NCBI GenBank assembly: GCA_937995275.1
Contig: CALKKN010000158.1
Coordinates: 1-6,706 of the forward strand
DNA length: 6,706 nucleotides
Direction: 5' to 3'
DNA from: an uncultured Lysobacterales bacterium
Lineage (GTDB): Bacteria > Pseudomonadota > Gammaproteobacteria > Xanthomonadales > SZUA-36
In this document: in pieces, positions 1-6,706 of the stretch
Layout of the letters: each line of letters starts with the position of its first letter
Numbering within the stretch: position 1 is the stretch's first letter
The notes under the pieces: model-generated
Database searches by the model: none
Seen by the model: only the letters and a program-made list of their open reading frames with translations
What the model was told of the DNA's origin: nothing
Position numbers and translations under genes: made by a program

Positions 1-641
1 TGGATACGTCGTTCCGCATGGGCATGATGTGGTTCATCTTCTCGGAGGTGATGTTCTTCGCCTGCTTCTTCGGCGCCCTGTTCTACGCCCGCATGTTCGC
101 CGTGCCGTGGCTGGGCGGCGAAGGCACCGGGGCCTCGACCAACGAACTGCTGTGGCAGGGTTACGAGGCGGTCTGGCCGACGGCCGGGCCGGACCAGGTT
201 GGCCGCTCGTTACGGACCATTCCCGCGTTCGGAGTGCCCTTCATCAACACGTTGATCCTGCTGTCCTCCGGCGTAACGGTCACCCTGGCGCACCATGCGC
301 TGAAGAAGGACCACCGGATGGGCCTCGTGCTGTGGCTGCTGGCCACGGTCGCGCTGGGCTTCCTGTTCGTGTTCCTGCAGGTCGATGAGTACAGGCACGC
401 CTACCAGGAACTCGGGCTGACGCTGGGTTCGGGCATCTACGGATCGACGTTCTTCATGCTGACCGGCTTCCACGGCATGCACGTGACGCTGGGCGCCATC
501 ATGCTGGCGGTCATTGCGATCCGCTCCATGCGCGGCCACTTCAAGCCGGAGCACCACTTCGGCTTCGAAGCCGTCGCATGGTACTGGCATTTCGTGGATG
601 TGGTCTGGCTGGGCCTGTTCCTGTTCGTGTACGTGTACTAG
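1..641 (+). CDS. ctaE: Cytochrome c oxidase subunit III (aa3 type), 5'-truncated by the window edge
   Basis: Subunit III is a membrane subunit of the aa3-type haem-copper oxidase in the inner membrane; it stabilises the catalytic subunit I and lines an oxygen or lipid path. The reading frame is already open at base 3 and ends with TAG at 639-641, giving 212 visible residues. The family is usually about 260-300 residues, so roughly the first 60-80 lie outside the window. The internal ATG at 18 is not the true start, because the residues before it (DTSFR) continue the conserved family sequence. Hallmarks are the helix with FIFSEVMFFACFFGALFYAR and its conserved Glu, the INTLILLSSG helix, the GFHGMHVTLG helix and the C-terminal AWYWHFVDVVWLGLF segment. 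The following gene is convergent, so this is probably the last gene of an upstream oxidase operon (coxB, coxA and ctaG expected there, not seen). Family assignment is very secure. Confidence 0.97.
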   Translation, partial: DTSFRMGMMWFIFSEVMFFACFFGALFYARMFAVPWLGGEGTGASTNELLWQGYEAVWPTAGPDQVGRSLRTIPAFGVPFINTLILLSSGVTVTLAHHALKKDHRMGLVLWLLATVALGFLFVFLQVDEYRHAYQELGLTLGSGIYGSTFFMLTGFHGMHVTLGAIMLAVIAIRSMRGHFKPEHHFGFEAVAWYWHFVDVVWLGLFLFVYVY

Positions 642-680
642 GCCCGGCAGCCTCGGCGGGGCGGGTTTTCAGGGACAAGC

Positions 681-702
681 AAGCCCGCCGCCAGGCGGGC
701 TT
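681..702. terminator. Bidirectional intrinsic terminator between convergent genes
   Basis: A perfect 9-bp inverted repeat, AAGCCCGCC (681-689) and GGCGGGCTT (694-702), closes a 4-base loop. It sits 40 bp after the subunit III stop and 5 bp beyond the stop of the leftward small gene. Its A/T-ended arms give a short TTT run on the plus-strand side and CTTGCTTG on the minus side. The U-tract is weak in both directions, but the stem is GC-rich and the position between two convergent genes is what a shared terminator would occupy. Confidence 0.75.
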
Positions 703-706
703 TGCG

Positions 707-952
707 TTATTCGGGCGGGGCCTGCTGTTCGGGCACCTGCAGGCCGATCGGGCCGCTCTTGGTATCGATGTAACCCATCTCATGGGCCGCCCAGAGAACC
801 AGGAACAGAATCAGCGACAGGGCGATGCGCCAGGTCAGGCGCTTGACCGTGCGGTCGCCCTCGCCATGGTCTTTCACCAGGAATATCAGCGCGGATCCCA
901 GGCTGTAGAGGATGAGCAGCAAGCCGACGATGATCAGTATCTTGATAGCCAT
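707..952 (-). CDS. Small twin-transmembrane protein (DUF2909-like), oxidase-locus associated
   Basis: This encodes 81 residues, from ATG (complement of 950-952) to TAA (complement of 707-709). Two hydrophobic helices are evident: about residues 3-26 (IKILIIVGLLLILYSLGSAL) and about 41-60 (WRIALSLILFLVLWAAHEMG). They are joined by a charged loop with KDHGEGDRTVKR, and a short polar tail rich in Pro and Gln follows. I recognise it as resembling the short DUF2909/twin-transmembrane family, which in gammaproteobacteria lies between the subunit III and SURF1 genes on the opposite strand. The molecular role is unknown; an accessory part in oxidase assembly or stability is inferred only from position. 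An in-frame TTG at 985 would add 11 residues, but it would overlap the candidate -10 box, so I prefer the ATG. Only a weak GAGCG lies before that ATG. Confidence 0.8.
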   Translation of the reverse strand: MAIKILIIVGLLLILYSLGSALIFLVKDHGEGDRTVKRLTWRIALSLILFLVLWAAHEMGYIDTKSGPIGLQVPEQQAPPE

Positions 953-984
953 GACACGCTCGAAAAGCAGGACTGGTGACCACA

Positions 985-990
985 ATTATA
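985..990 (-). promoter_or_regulatory. Candidate -10 box for the leftward twin-transmembrane gene
   Basis: Read on the minus strand, bases 990-985 are a perfect TATAAT. Transcription would begin near 978 and leave a leader of about 26 bases before the ATG at 952. No good -35 match lies at the normal 16-18 bp spacing (CAGTGG at 17 bp; TTCCAG only at 20 bp). A TG dinucleotide is present upstream, but one base off the extended -10 position. A small symmetrical motif, TGGTGACCA (974-982), covers the predicted start point and could be an operator or chance. In a 65% G+C region an exact TATAAT in a 69-bp divergent gap is suggestive but not proof. Confidence 0.4.
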
Positions 991-1021
991 GACAATCGAC
1001 GTGCGCCCCACTGGAAGGAAT

Positions 1022-1768
1022 ATGCAATTCAGGCCGTCAATCACGCAGACCTTGATCCTGATCACTCTGGCTGCAGCGTTTTTGCGGCTCGGACTCTGGC
1101 AACTCGAGCGCAAGGCAGAAAAGGAACTGCTGTTCGAGCGCTTCGAGACTGCGCCGTCCATGGGATTGACCGAAGCGCTCGCAGACGGCGAGCAGTTCGC
1201 CCGGGTGTCCGCCCAAGGTCGCTATGACCCAGAGCGGCACCTGCTGCTCGACAACCAAGTCTGGCAGGGGCGGGCCGGGGTGAACGTGCTGACGCCGTTT
1301 CGAACGGATGATGGCGCGACCGTGCTGGTAAATCGCGGATGGCTGCCGCTCCCGCCTGACCGGAGCCGCCTACCCGAAGTGCCGACCGCCGGCGATGAAT
1401 CCGAACTGACAGGCCGCCTGGCGCCGCCGCCCGCTGTCGGCCGGCAACTGGGCGCGGCGGACAAATTGGTCACTGACGAATGGCCACAGCTGGTTACCTA
1501 TTTCGACCTTCCTGCCGTCGCGGGAGCGCTGGGGGAATCGCTGCCGCCGTGGATCGTATTGCTCGATCCCGGCGACCCCAACGGCTTCGAAGACCGGCAA
1601 TGGGCGCCAGCGGCCATGACACCCGAGGTTCACGGCGGCTATGCCGTGCAGTGGCTGGCCTTGCTGCTGGCGACGATTGCGGCCTGGATCATCGTGGGGC
1701 TGCGCCGCGGCGAGCGATTGAGCCGGGGGCGGCGTGCGGCCGGCGACGGCGAACGGATGGGAGGCTAA
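1022..1768 (+). CDS. surf1: SURF1 family cytochrome c oxidase assembly protein
   Basis: SURF1 proteins help deliver or insert haem A into oxidase subunit I; they are anchored in the inner membrane by two helices with a periplasmic domain between. The 248-residue product fits the family length. TM1 is about residues 5-24, followed by the signature LGLWQLERK (23-31). Next come GRYDPERHLLLDNQ (66-79), the VNRGW motif (102-106), and the C-terminal HGGYAVQW (204-211) leading into TM2 (about 210-227). An Arg-rich tail of about 20 residues follows. I chose the ATG at 1022 because GGAAGG (1013-1018) lies just upstream and the protein then begins directly at TM1. A GTG at 1001 would add seven residues with poor ribosome-site support. 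It is the first gene of the rightward cluster and is followed after 5 bp by the Sco-like gene. A rightward promoter is not obvious and may overlap the leftward one in the 69-bp gap. Confidence 0.95.
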   Translation: MQFRPSITQTLILITLAAAFLRLGLWQLERKAEKELLFERFETAPSMGLTEALADGEQFARVSAQGRYDPERHLLLDNQVWQGRAGVNVLTPFRTDDGATVLVNRGWLPLPPDRSRLPEVPTAGDESELTGRLAPPPAVGRQLGAADKLVTDEWPQLVTYFDLPAVAGALGESLPPWIVLLDPGDPNGFEDRQWAPAAMTPEVHGGYAVQWLALLLATIAAWIIVGLRRGERLSRGRRAAGDGERMGG

Positions 1769-1773
1769 CAGAG

Positions 1774-2391
1774 GTGACTTCGAAACTGACTCCGCGCGTG
1801 GCGCTGATCCTGATAGCCGCCCTGTTCATCGTGCCGCTGGCGCTGGCCTGGATGATGTACAGCGGTGTCATCGATTACCGCCCGGGTTCAACCCGGAACC
1901 ATGGGCGCCTGGTGGAGCCGCCGCAGCCCGTCGTGTGGTCGGACGCGCGCATCGACGGCCAGGCCCTCACCGAGGGCCAGAACCCGTTCGCCGGGCACTG
2001 GGTGTTGTTGCACGCGGTCCCGGACCCGTGCGACGAATCCTGCCGGGCGGCGGTCACGGACCTTCGCCAGGTCCATCGCGCCGCCGGGCGGGACCAGGCA
2101 AGGATTCAGGTGGCGCTGCTCCTGGCACGCTCCGATGCGGCTGCGGAAAACCGCCTGCGGGAAATTTACCCGGCATTTCGCCTGGTGAACGACACCGGGC
2201 GGCGGCTGTGGCCCACCCTGGACGCGATAGCCGCGCAGAGCGCGGCGCCGGGCGCGGCCGAGGGCGGGACGTTTCTGGTCGACCCACTGGGCAATATAAT
2301 GATGGCCTATGAAGCCGGTTCTGATCCGAACGGCTTGAAAAAGGACCTCAAACGACTTCTGACCTGGTCGAAACTGGACAAGCAACAGTGA
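1774..2391 (+). CDS. Membrane-anchored Sco/thioredoxin-like protein with CxxxC, conserved hypothetical of the oxidase locus
   Basis: This encodes 205 residues from GTG at 1774, with GGGAGG (1759-1764) 9 bp upstream; the frame stays open upstream inside SURF1, so the start rests on this site. Residues 8-28 form one N-terminal membrane helix (ALILIAALFIVPLALAW), which implies an anchored periplasmic domain. The rest resembles a Sco/SenC thioredoxin fold: a GHWVLLHAV strand (74-82), PCDESC with Cys86 and Cys90 in CxxxC spacing, and a late strand TFLVDPLGNIMMAY (166-179) like the YLIDPxG segment of Sco proteins. The histidine that Sco proteins carry a few residues before that strand is absent (AEGG instead), so ordinary Sco copper binding is doubtful. 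It may be a thiol-disulfide or metallochaperone helper for the oxidase. Pseudomonas appears to keep an uncharacterised gene at the same place between SURF1 and ctaA (from memory). Its stop overlaps the ctaA start by 4 bp, so the two are likely coupled. Confidence 0.85.
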   Translation: MTSKLTPRVALILIAALFIVPLALAWMMYSGVIDYRPGSTRNHGRLVEPPQPVVWSDARIDGQALTEGQNPFAGHWVLLHAVPDPCDESCRAAVTDLRQVHRAAGRDQARIQVALLLARSDAAAENRLREIYPAFRLVNDTGRRLWPTLDAIAAQSAAPGAAEGGTFLVDPLGNIMMAYEAGSDPNGLKKDLKRLLTWSKLDKQQ

Positions 2392-3392
2392 ACTCCGCAC
2401 TGCATCGACTGGCGCTTGCCGCCGCCCTGGTCGCGTTCATCGTCATCGTTCTGGGCGCCTATGTCCGCCTGTCGCATGCAGGCCTGGGTTGCCCGGACTG
2501 GCCCGGATGTTACGGGCAGCTCACCTGGCCGACCGAGGCCCACGAGGTGGTGGCGGCCAACGCGGCCTTCCCGGACCGGCCCGTGGAGACGGACAAGGCC
2601 TGGAAGGAGATGGCGCATCGCTACCTGGCGGGGACGCTCGTGCTGCTGGTGCTGGCCATCAACATCCTCGCCTGGCGGTCCCGCACTGTCCCGGCGGGTC
2701 TGCGCGGACTGGCCGCCGCCCTGCTCGGGCTCATCCTGTTCCAGGCTGCGCTGGGGATGTGGACCGTGACGCTCAAGCTGCTCCCCGTCGTGGTAATGGG
2801 CCACCTGCTGGGCGGGTTGGCTACGTTCGGCCTGTTGCTGTGGCTCTCCTGGCGCAGCAGCCGGATGAACACGGCCACCAGCGCGCGTATGCTGGCGCCC
2901 GTGCGAGGCACGATCCTGGCCGGGCTGGCCGTTCTGGTAATTCAGATCGCGCTCGGCGGCTGGACGAGTGCCAACTACGCGGCGCTGGCGTGCCCGGACC
3001 TGCCGGCCTGCCAGGGCCAGTGGTGGCCGGAAGCGAATTTTCCCGAAGGTTTTACGCTGTGGCGGGAAATCGGGGTGGACTACGAAGGCGGCGTACTGGA
3101 CCTGCCTGCCCGGACCGCCATTCATCTGGCGCACCGCGCAGGCGCCGTGGTGGCGTTCGTGCTGCTGTCCCTGCTGGCGTTTCGCCTGGTGCCCGCGCCA
3201 GCCAATCGGCACGCGGGTGCGGTGTTGCTGTTTCTGTTGTTGGCACAGGTTACGCTGGGGGTGCTGAATGTCGCCCTGTTCCTGCCTCTGCCCAATGCCG
3301 TCGCCCACAACGGCGTCGCCGCGCTGCTGCTGGCCCAAATGCTCTGGCTGACCTATCGTTCCAGGCCGAGGCGAACTCCCGGGTATGTCTGA
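2388..3392 (+). CDS. ctaA: Haem A synthase (CtaA/Cox15)
   Basis: CtaA oxidises the C8 methyl group of haem O to a formyl group, giving haem A for the aa3 oxidase; it is an eight-helix inner-membrane protein built from two similar four-helix halves. The 334-residue product shows the four expected haem-ligand histidines in context: His77 (EMAHRYLAG), His139 (VVMGHLLGG), His249 (IHLAHRAGA) and His307 (NAVAHNGVA). Each half has a Cys pair in its first outer loop, CPDWPGC (Cys35/Cys41) and CPDLPAC (Cys202/Cys208), as in the Cys-containing bacterial CtaA types. The N-terminal [20 protein letters not shown] is typical of the family. The start is a GTG within a GTGA overlap with the preceding stop, and the only ribosome-site trace is GGA at 2376-2378, which points to coupled translation. 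The last 8 bases overlap cyoE. It may need the CyoE partner beside it for haem O supply. Confidence 0.97.
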   Translation: MNSALHRLALAAALVAFIVIVLGAYVRLSHAGLGCPDWPGCYGQLTWPTEAHEVVAANAAFPDRPVETDKAWKEMAHRYLAGTLVLLVLAINILAWRSRTVPAGLRGLAAALLGLILFQAALGMWTVTLKLLPVVVMGHLLGGLATFGLLLWLSWRSSRMNTATSARMLAPVRGTILAGLAVLVIQIALGGWTSANYAALACPDLPACQGQWWPEANFPEGFTLWREIGVDYEGGVLDLPARTAIHLAHRAGAVVAFVLLSLLAFRLVPAPANRHAGAVLLFLLLAQVTLGVLNVALFLPLPNAVAHNGVAALLLAQMLWLTYRSRPRRTPGYV

Positions 3393-4308
3393 ATCGGTGC
3401 TCTCGAACGCCGCCCGCTACCTCGAACTCTGCAAGCCGAAGGTGGTGGCGCTCATCGTGTTCACTGCCGTCGTGGGCATGTTTCTGGCTGTACCGGCGTG
3501 GCCACCGCTGAGCGCGTTGGTCGCGGGCACGCTGGGCATCGCGCTGGCGGCGTCGTCGGCAGCCGCAATCAATCACCTGCTGGATCAGCGCATCGATGCC
3601 GTGATGGCGCGTACACGCAACCGCCCCCTGCCCCGTGGCCAGCTGGGCGTGAATCAGGTACTGATATTCGCCGGGGTGCTGGGCCTGGCTTCAATGGTGC
3701 TGCTGGTCGTCTGGGTCAACACGCTGACCGCCGTGCTCACCTTTTTCTCGCTGATCGGCTACGCCATCGTCTACACCGTCTGGCTCAAGCGGGCGACGCC
3801 GCAGAATATCGTTATCGGCGGTGCGGCGGGCGCCGCGCCCCCGGTGCTGGGCTGGACGGCAGTGACCGGCGTCATCGACCACAATGCGCTGATCCTCTTC
3901 CTGATCATCTACGTCTGGACACCACCGCACTTCTGGGCGCTGGCCATCCATCGCCGCAGCGACTACGCGGCAGCCGACATCCCCATGCTGCCCGTCACGC
4001 ACGGCGTCCATTTCACGCGCTGGCACATCCTCTTCTACACGATACTGCTGGTGCTCGTAACGACCATGCCGTTCCTGACGGGCATGAGCGGCCCGTTCTA
4101 CCTGGCCGGCGTCACCGTGCTCAACGGGGGCTTCCTGTGGTACGCGCTGCGACTCCTGCGCGAGAACGACCCACGCCTGCCGATGCAGACCTTCGGCTAT
4201 TCCATCGTTTACCTCATGGTGCTGTTCGGATTTCTGCTGGTCGACCACTACCTGCACATGTTCCTGACCCGGGCCGGTACGCAGGCGGTGGCTTTGGCCT
4301 TAAAATAG
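3385..4308 (+). CDS. cyoE: Protohaem IX farnesyltransferase (haem O synthase)
   Basis: This UbiA-superfamily prenyltransferase transfers a farnesyl group from farnesyl diphosphate to the 2-vinyl group of haem B, making haem O. In an aa3 locus the name ctaB is equally apt. The 307 residues match family length. The first Asp-rich motif is [21 protein letters not shown] (N63, D67, D71, then R76/R78/R80), which binds Mg-diphosphate. The second conserved stretch is [19 protein letters not shown] (176-194), followed by [12 protein letters not shown] (D198, H206). The rest is multiple hydrophobic helices. The ATG at 3385 lies inside the end of ctaA, 8 bp before that stop is completed. A GAGG at 3368-3371 is 13 bp away, too far to be ideal, so re-initiation after ctaA is likely. 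Its product is the substrate of the CtaA encoded just upstream, so the two reactions are consecutive. Confidence 0.97.
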   Translation: MSESVLSNAARYLELCKPKVVALIVFTAVVGMFLAVPAWPPLSALVAGTLGIALAASSAAAINHLLDQRIDAVMARTRNRPLPRGQLGVNQVLIFAGVLGLASMVLLVVWVNTLTAVLTFFSLIGYAIVYTVWLKRATPQNIVIGGAAGAAPPVLGWTAVTGVIDHNALILFLIIYVWTPPHFWALAIHRRSDYAAADIPMLPVTHGVHFTRWHILFYTILLVLVTTMPFLTGMSGPFYLAGVTVLNGGFLWYALRLLRENDPRLPMQTFGYSIVYLMVLFGFLLVDHYLHMFLTRAGTQAVALALK

Positions 4309-4360
4309 CGGGAGCGGCCGCGCCGCAGCGCACCTGCCGTCCCCGCGGAGCAATCAGACC
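4309..4360 (+). other. Short cyoE-gcvP intergenic gap with no clear terminator or riboswitch
   Basis: These 52 bp hold the gcvP ribosome-binding site (GCGGAG, 4345-4350) and a short GC-rich inverted repeat, GCGGC (4314-4318) and GCCGC (4322-4326), with no following T run. The gap is far too short for a glycine riboswitch, which usually needs 100 bp or more. A TAAAAT at 4301-4306, overlapping the end of cyoE, resembles a -10 box but has no -35 partner at normal spacing. Read-through from cyoE into gcvP is therefore plausible. Confidence 0.5.
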
Positions 4361-6706
4361 ATGAACCGAGATACAGCCTCAAATCCCACGGCTTCCCCTT
4401 TGTACGGGCTGGAAGAGCACGGCGAATTCATCATGCGGCATATCGGCCCGCGCGACGAGCAGGTGAGCCGCATGCTGGCGGAAATCGACCTGCAGTCACT
4501 CGATGAGCTGGTTGCCTGCACGATTCCGGATTCCATCCGCCTGGAGGAACCGCTGGACCTGCCCGAGGCGCAGACCGAAGGCGCCACACTGGCCCGCCTG
4601 CGCGACATCGCATCCCGCAACCGCGTTCTGCACAGCATGATCGGGATGGGTTACCACGAAACCACCCTCCCCACCGTGATTCAGCGGAACGTGCTCGAAA
4701 ACCCGGGCTGGTACACCGCCTACACACCGTACCAGGCCGAGATTTCGCAGGGCCGCCTCGAAGCCCTGTTGAATTTCCAGCAGATGGTCAGCGATCTGAC
4801 GGGGATGCCCATCGCCAACGCATCGTTGCTGGACGAAGCCACCGCGGCGGCCGAGGCCATGACCATGCTGCAGCGGGTCAACCGCAAATCGAAATCCAAC
4901 CGGTTCCTGGTCGACGCCGGGTCCTTGCCCCAGACCATCGACGTGGTCGAGAACCGGGCGCGCTACTTCGACATCGACGTGGTGGTCGGCGATCCCGCTG
5001 AAGCCCTGCGCGACGGCGAGTATTTCGGGGTGCTGCTGCAGTACCCTGGCGTCGACGGCGGCCTGCGCGACTTCCGCGACACGATCGCCGCAGCGCATGA
5101 GGGCGGCGCGCTGGTGACGGTCGCGGCGGACCTGATGAGCCTGGTGCTGTTGACGCCCCCCGGCGAAATGGATGCGGACGCCGTGATCGGCTCCGCCCAG
5201 CGCTTCGGCGTGCCGATGGGATTCGGCGGGCCGCACGCCGCCTTCTTCGCGACCCGCGAGGCCTACAAGCGGGCCCTGCCCGGCCGCATCATCGGCGTCT
5301 CCAGGGACAGCGCGGGCCGCACTTCTCTGCGCATGGCCCTGCAGACGCGCGAGCAACACATCCGGCGCGACAAGGCGACCAGCAACATCTGCACCGCGCA
5401 GGCCCTGCTGGCAGTCATCAGCGGCATGTACGGCGTCTGGCACGGCCGCGAGCGGCTGAAGAAAATCGCCAACCGGATACACCGCCTGAGCGGCCTGCTC
5501 GCGCACGGCCTGGAGCAGTTGGGCTACCGCCCGGCGGCCGAGTACTGGTTCGACACCCTGTCCTACGATCTCGAACCGGCCGCCGCCAACGCCATCTACC
5601 AGCGCGCCCTGGATGCCGGCATCAACCTGCGCCGCATCGGTGAAGGCGGGCTGGGCATGAGCGTCAACGAAAAAACCAGCCGGTCACACATCGAAGCCCT
5701 GCTGTGCGCTTTCGCCGGTTCCGACGAGGCGCCCTCCATCGAGCGGCTCGATGGCGAACTCGGCGAGCAGTGGACGGCGATCCCGCCCGGCCTGAGGCGG
5801 CAGAGCGATTTCCTGCAGCACCCGGTGTTCTACAAGTACCACTCCGAAACCGAGATGCTGCGGTATCTCAAGCGGCTCGAGAACAAGGACCTTTCACTGG
5901 CACATGCCATGATTTCGCTCGGTTCCTGCACCATGAAGCTCAATGCCACGACCGAGATGATTCCGATCACGTGGCCCGAGTTCAGCGACGTCCATCCGTT
6001 TGCGCCGGCCGACCAGACCGCGGGCTATCGGCAATTGTTCGCAGAACTCGAGCAGATGCTGATCGCCTGCACCGGTTACGACGCGGTATCGCTCCAGCCC
6101 AACGCCGGCTCGCAGGGCGAATATGCCGGCCTGCTGGCCATCAAGGCCTACCACGAATCGCGTGGCGACGATCATCGCAACGTCTGTCTGATTCCCTCGT
6201 CGGCCCACGGCACCAACCCTGCGAGTGCGGCCATGGCGGGCATGAAAATCGTCGTGGTCAAGTGCGATCAGCAGGGCAACGTCGACCTGCAGGACCTGAA
6301 AACCCTGGCCGCGGAGCACACCGACCGGCTTGCCGCGCTGATGATCACCTACCCGTCCACCCACGGCGTGTTCGAAGAAGATATCCGCGAAATCTGCCAG
6401 GCCGTTCACGAGCACGGCGGACAGGTCTACCTGGACGGCGCCAACCTGAACGCCCTGGTCGGTGTTGCGGCGCCGGGCGAATTCGGGGCCGATGTTTCGC
6501 ACCTCAACCTGCACAAGACCTTCTGCATTCCACATGGCGGCGGTGGACCCGGCGTGGGCCCGATCTGCGTGGGTAAACATCTCGAGCCCTTCCTCCCGGG
6601 GCATTCGATCATGGACACCGGCGGGCCGGGGGCACGCAATCGGGCGATCGCGTCAGCGCCCTGGGGCAGCGCCGGCATTCTGCCGATCTCCTGGGCCTAC
6701 ATCTCG
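4361..6706 (+). CDS. gcvP: Glycine dehydrogenase (decarboxylating), P-protein, 3' end outside the window
   Basis: The P-protein of the glycine cleavage system is a cytoplasmic, PLP-dependent enzyme that decarboxylates glycine and passes the aminomethyl group to the lipoyl arm of GcvH. The frame is open without interruption for 782 codons to the window edge; full-length single-chain forms are about 950-960 residues, so roughly 170-180 are missing. The N-terminal half shows [18 protein letters not shown] (93-101), [12 protein letters not shown] (121-132) and GFGGPH (287-292). The C-terminal, catalytic half shows GSCTMKLN (521-528), [12 protein letters not shown] (579-590), [10 protein letters not shown] (613-622) and YLDGANLNA (690-698). 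The PLP lysine is predicted as K719 in [17 protein letters not shown]. This is the fused form, not the split GcvPA/GcvPB pair. The ATG at 4361 has GGAG at 4347-4350, 10 bp upstream. gcvT and gcvH are not in the window. Confidence 0.97.
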   Translation, partial: MNRDTASNPTASPLYGLEEHGEFIMRHIGPRDEQVSRMLAEIDLQSLDELVACTIPDSIRLEEPLDLPEAQTEGATLARLRDIASRNRVLHSMIGMGYHETTLPTVIQRNVLENPGWYTAYTPYQAEISQGRLEALLNFQQMVSDLTGMPIANASLLDEATAAAEAMTMLQRVNRKSKSNRFLVDAGSLPQTIDVVENRARYFDIDVVVGDPAEALRDGEYFGVLLQYPGVDGGLRDFRDTIAAAHEGGALVTVAADLMSLVLLTPPGEMDADAVIGSAQRFGVPMGFGGPHAAFFATREAYKRALPGRIIGVSRDSAGRTSLRMALQTREQHIRRDKATSNICTAQALLAVISGMYGVWHGRERLKKIANRIHRLSGLLAHGLEQLGYRPAAEYWFDTLSYDLEPAAANAIYQRALDAGINLRRIGEGGLGMSVNEKTSRSHIEALLCAFAGSDEAPSIERLDGELGEQWTAIPPGLRRQSDFLQHPVFYKYHSETEMLRYLKRLENKDLSLAHAMISLGSCTMKLNATTEMIPITWPEFSDVHPFAPADQTAGYRQLFAELEQMLIACTGYDAVSLQPNAGSQGEYAGLLAIKAYHESRGDDHRNVCLIPSSAHGTNPASAAMAGMKIVVVKCDQQGNVDLQDLKTLAAEHTDRLAALMITYPSTHGVFEEDIREICQAVHEHGGQVYLDGANLNALVGVAAPGEFGADVSHLNLHKTFCIPHGGGGPGVGPICVGKHLEPFLPGHSIMDTGGPGARNRAIASAPWGSAGILPISWAYIS

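Noticed and set aside
18..20. ATG as the start of the subunit III gene
   Set aside because: The frame is open to base 3 with family-like residues before this Met, and the protein would lack its first helices. The gene is cut by the window edge.
1480..1773. Upstream extension of the Sco-like frame into SURF1
   Set aside because: The frame is open, but this part is Arg- and Ala-rich and overlaps the conserved SURF1 C-terminus. The GTG at 1774 has a good ribosome site and puts the membrane helix at the N-terminus.
2307..3338. Long open frame of 343 codons on the minus strand opposite ctaA
   Set aside because: It is rich in Gln, Arg and His with no recognisable domain or membrane pattern, and it lies entirely over well-supported genes. 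High-G+C coding DNA commonly leaves such open antisense frames.
4301..4306. TAAAAT as a -10 box for gcvP
   Set aside because: It overlaps the last codons of cyoE, and no -35-like hexamer lies 16-18 bp upstream, so support is too weak to list as a promoter.
4314..4326. GC-rich inverted repeat after cyoE as a terminator
   Set aside because: The stem is only 5 bp with a 3-base loop and no T run follows it.
4496..5506. Long open frame of 336 codons on the minus strand opposite gcvP
   Set aside because: It is antisense to strongly conserved gcvP sequence, its composition is typical of a codon-bias shadow, and it shows no family signature.
5704..6576. Plus-strand open frame of 290 codons inside gcvP in another frame
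   Set aside because: It is Arg- and Pro-rich and has no family features, while the gcvP frame through the same bases carries all the conserved motifs, including the PLP lysine.

Overview
The window (about 65% G+C, tightly packed) looks like chromosomal DNA from a gammaproteobacterium. The main reason is gene order: cytochrome c oxidase subunit III, a small two-helix membrane protein on the opposite strand, SURF1, an uncharacterised thioredoxin-like protein, haem A synthase (CtaA/Cox15) and haem O synthase (CyoE/CtaB). From memory, Pseudomonas and related groups carry this same order at their aa3-type oxidase locus. Species cannot be read from the sequence. No rRNA, tRNA, CRISPR array, insertion sequence or phage gene is visible.

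Layout: (1) 1-641 (+) is the 3' part of the subunit III gene, which begins before the window. (2) 642-706 is a short convergent gap with a perfect hairpin that can end transcription from both sides. (3) 707-952 (-) encodes an 81-residue twin-transmembrane protein. (4) 953-1021 is a divergent gap with a perfect TATAAT reading leftward and the SURF1 ribosome-binding site reading rightward. (5) 1022-4308 (+) is a four-gene run, SURF1, Sco-like protein, ctaA and cyoE, with junctions of +5, -4 and -8 bp, so probably one translationally coupled operon. (6) 4361-6706 (+) is the first 782 codons of gcvP, the glycine decarboxylase P-protein, open to the right edge.

How the genes work together: CyoE adds a farnesyl chain to haem B to make haem O. 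CtaA oxidises haem O to haem A. SURF1 helps place haem A in oxidase subunit I. The Sco-like protein probably works on thiols or copper during assembly of the same enzyme. Subunit III is a structural part of that enzyme. GcvP belongs to one-carbon metabolism and has no known direct role in oxidase assembly; its place 52 bp after cyoE is the odd point in the layout.

Most of the window is a conventional oxidase-biogenesis locus and I see no clear new system. The least understood parts are the Sco-like protein, which keeps the CxxxC pair but lacks the usual copper-binding histidine, and the small twin-transmembrane protein.
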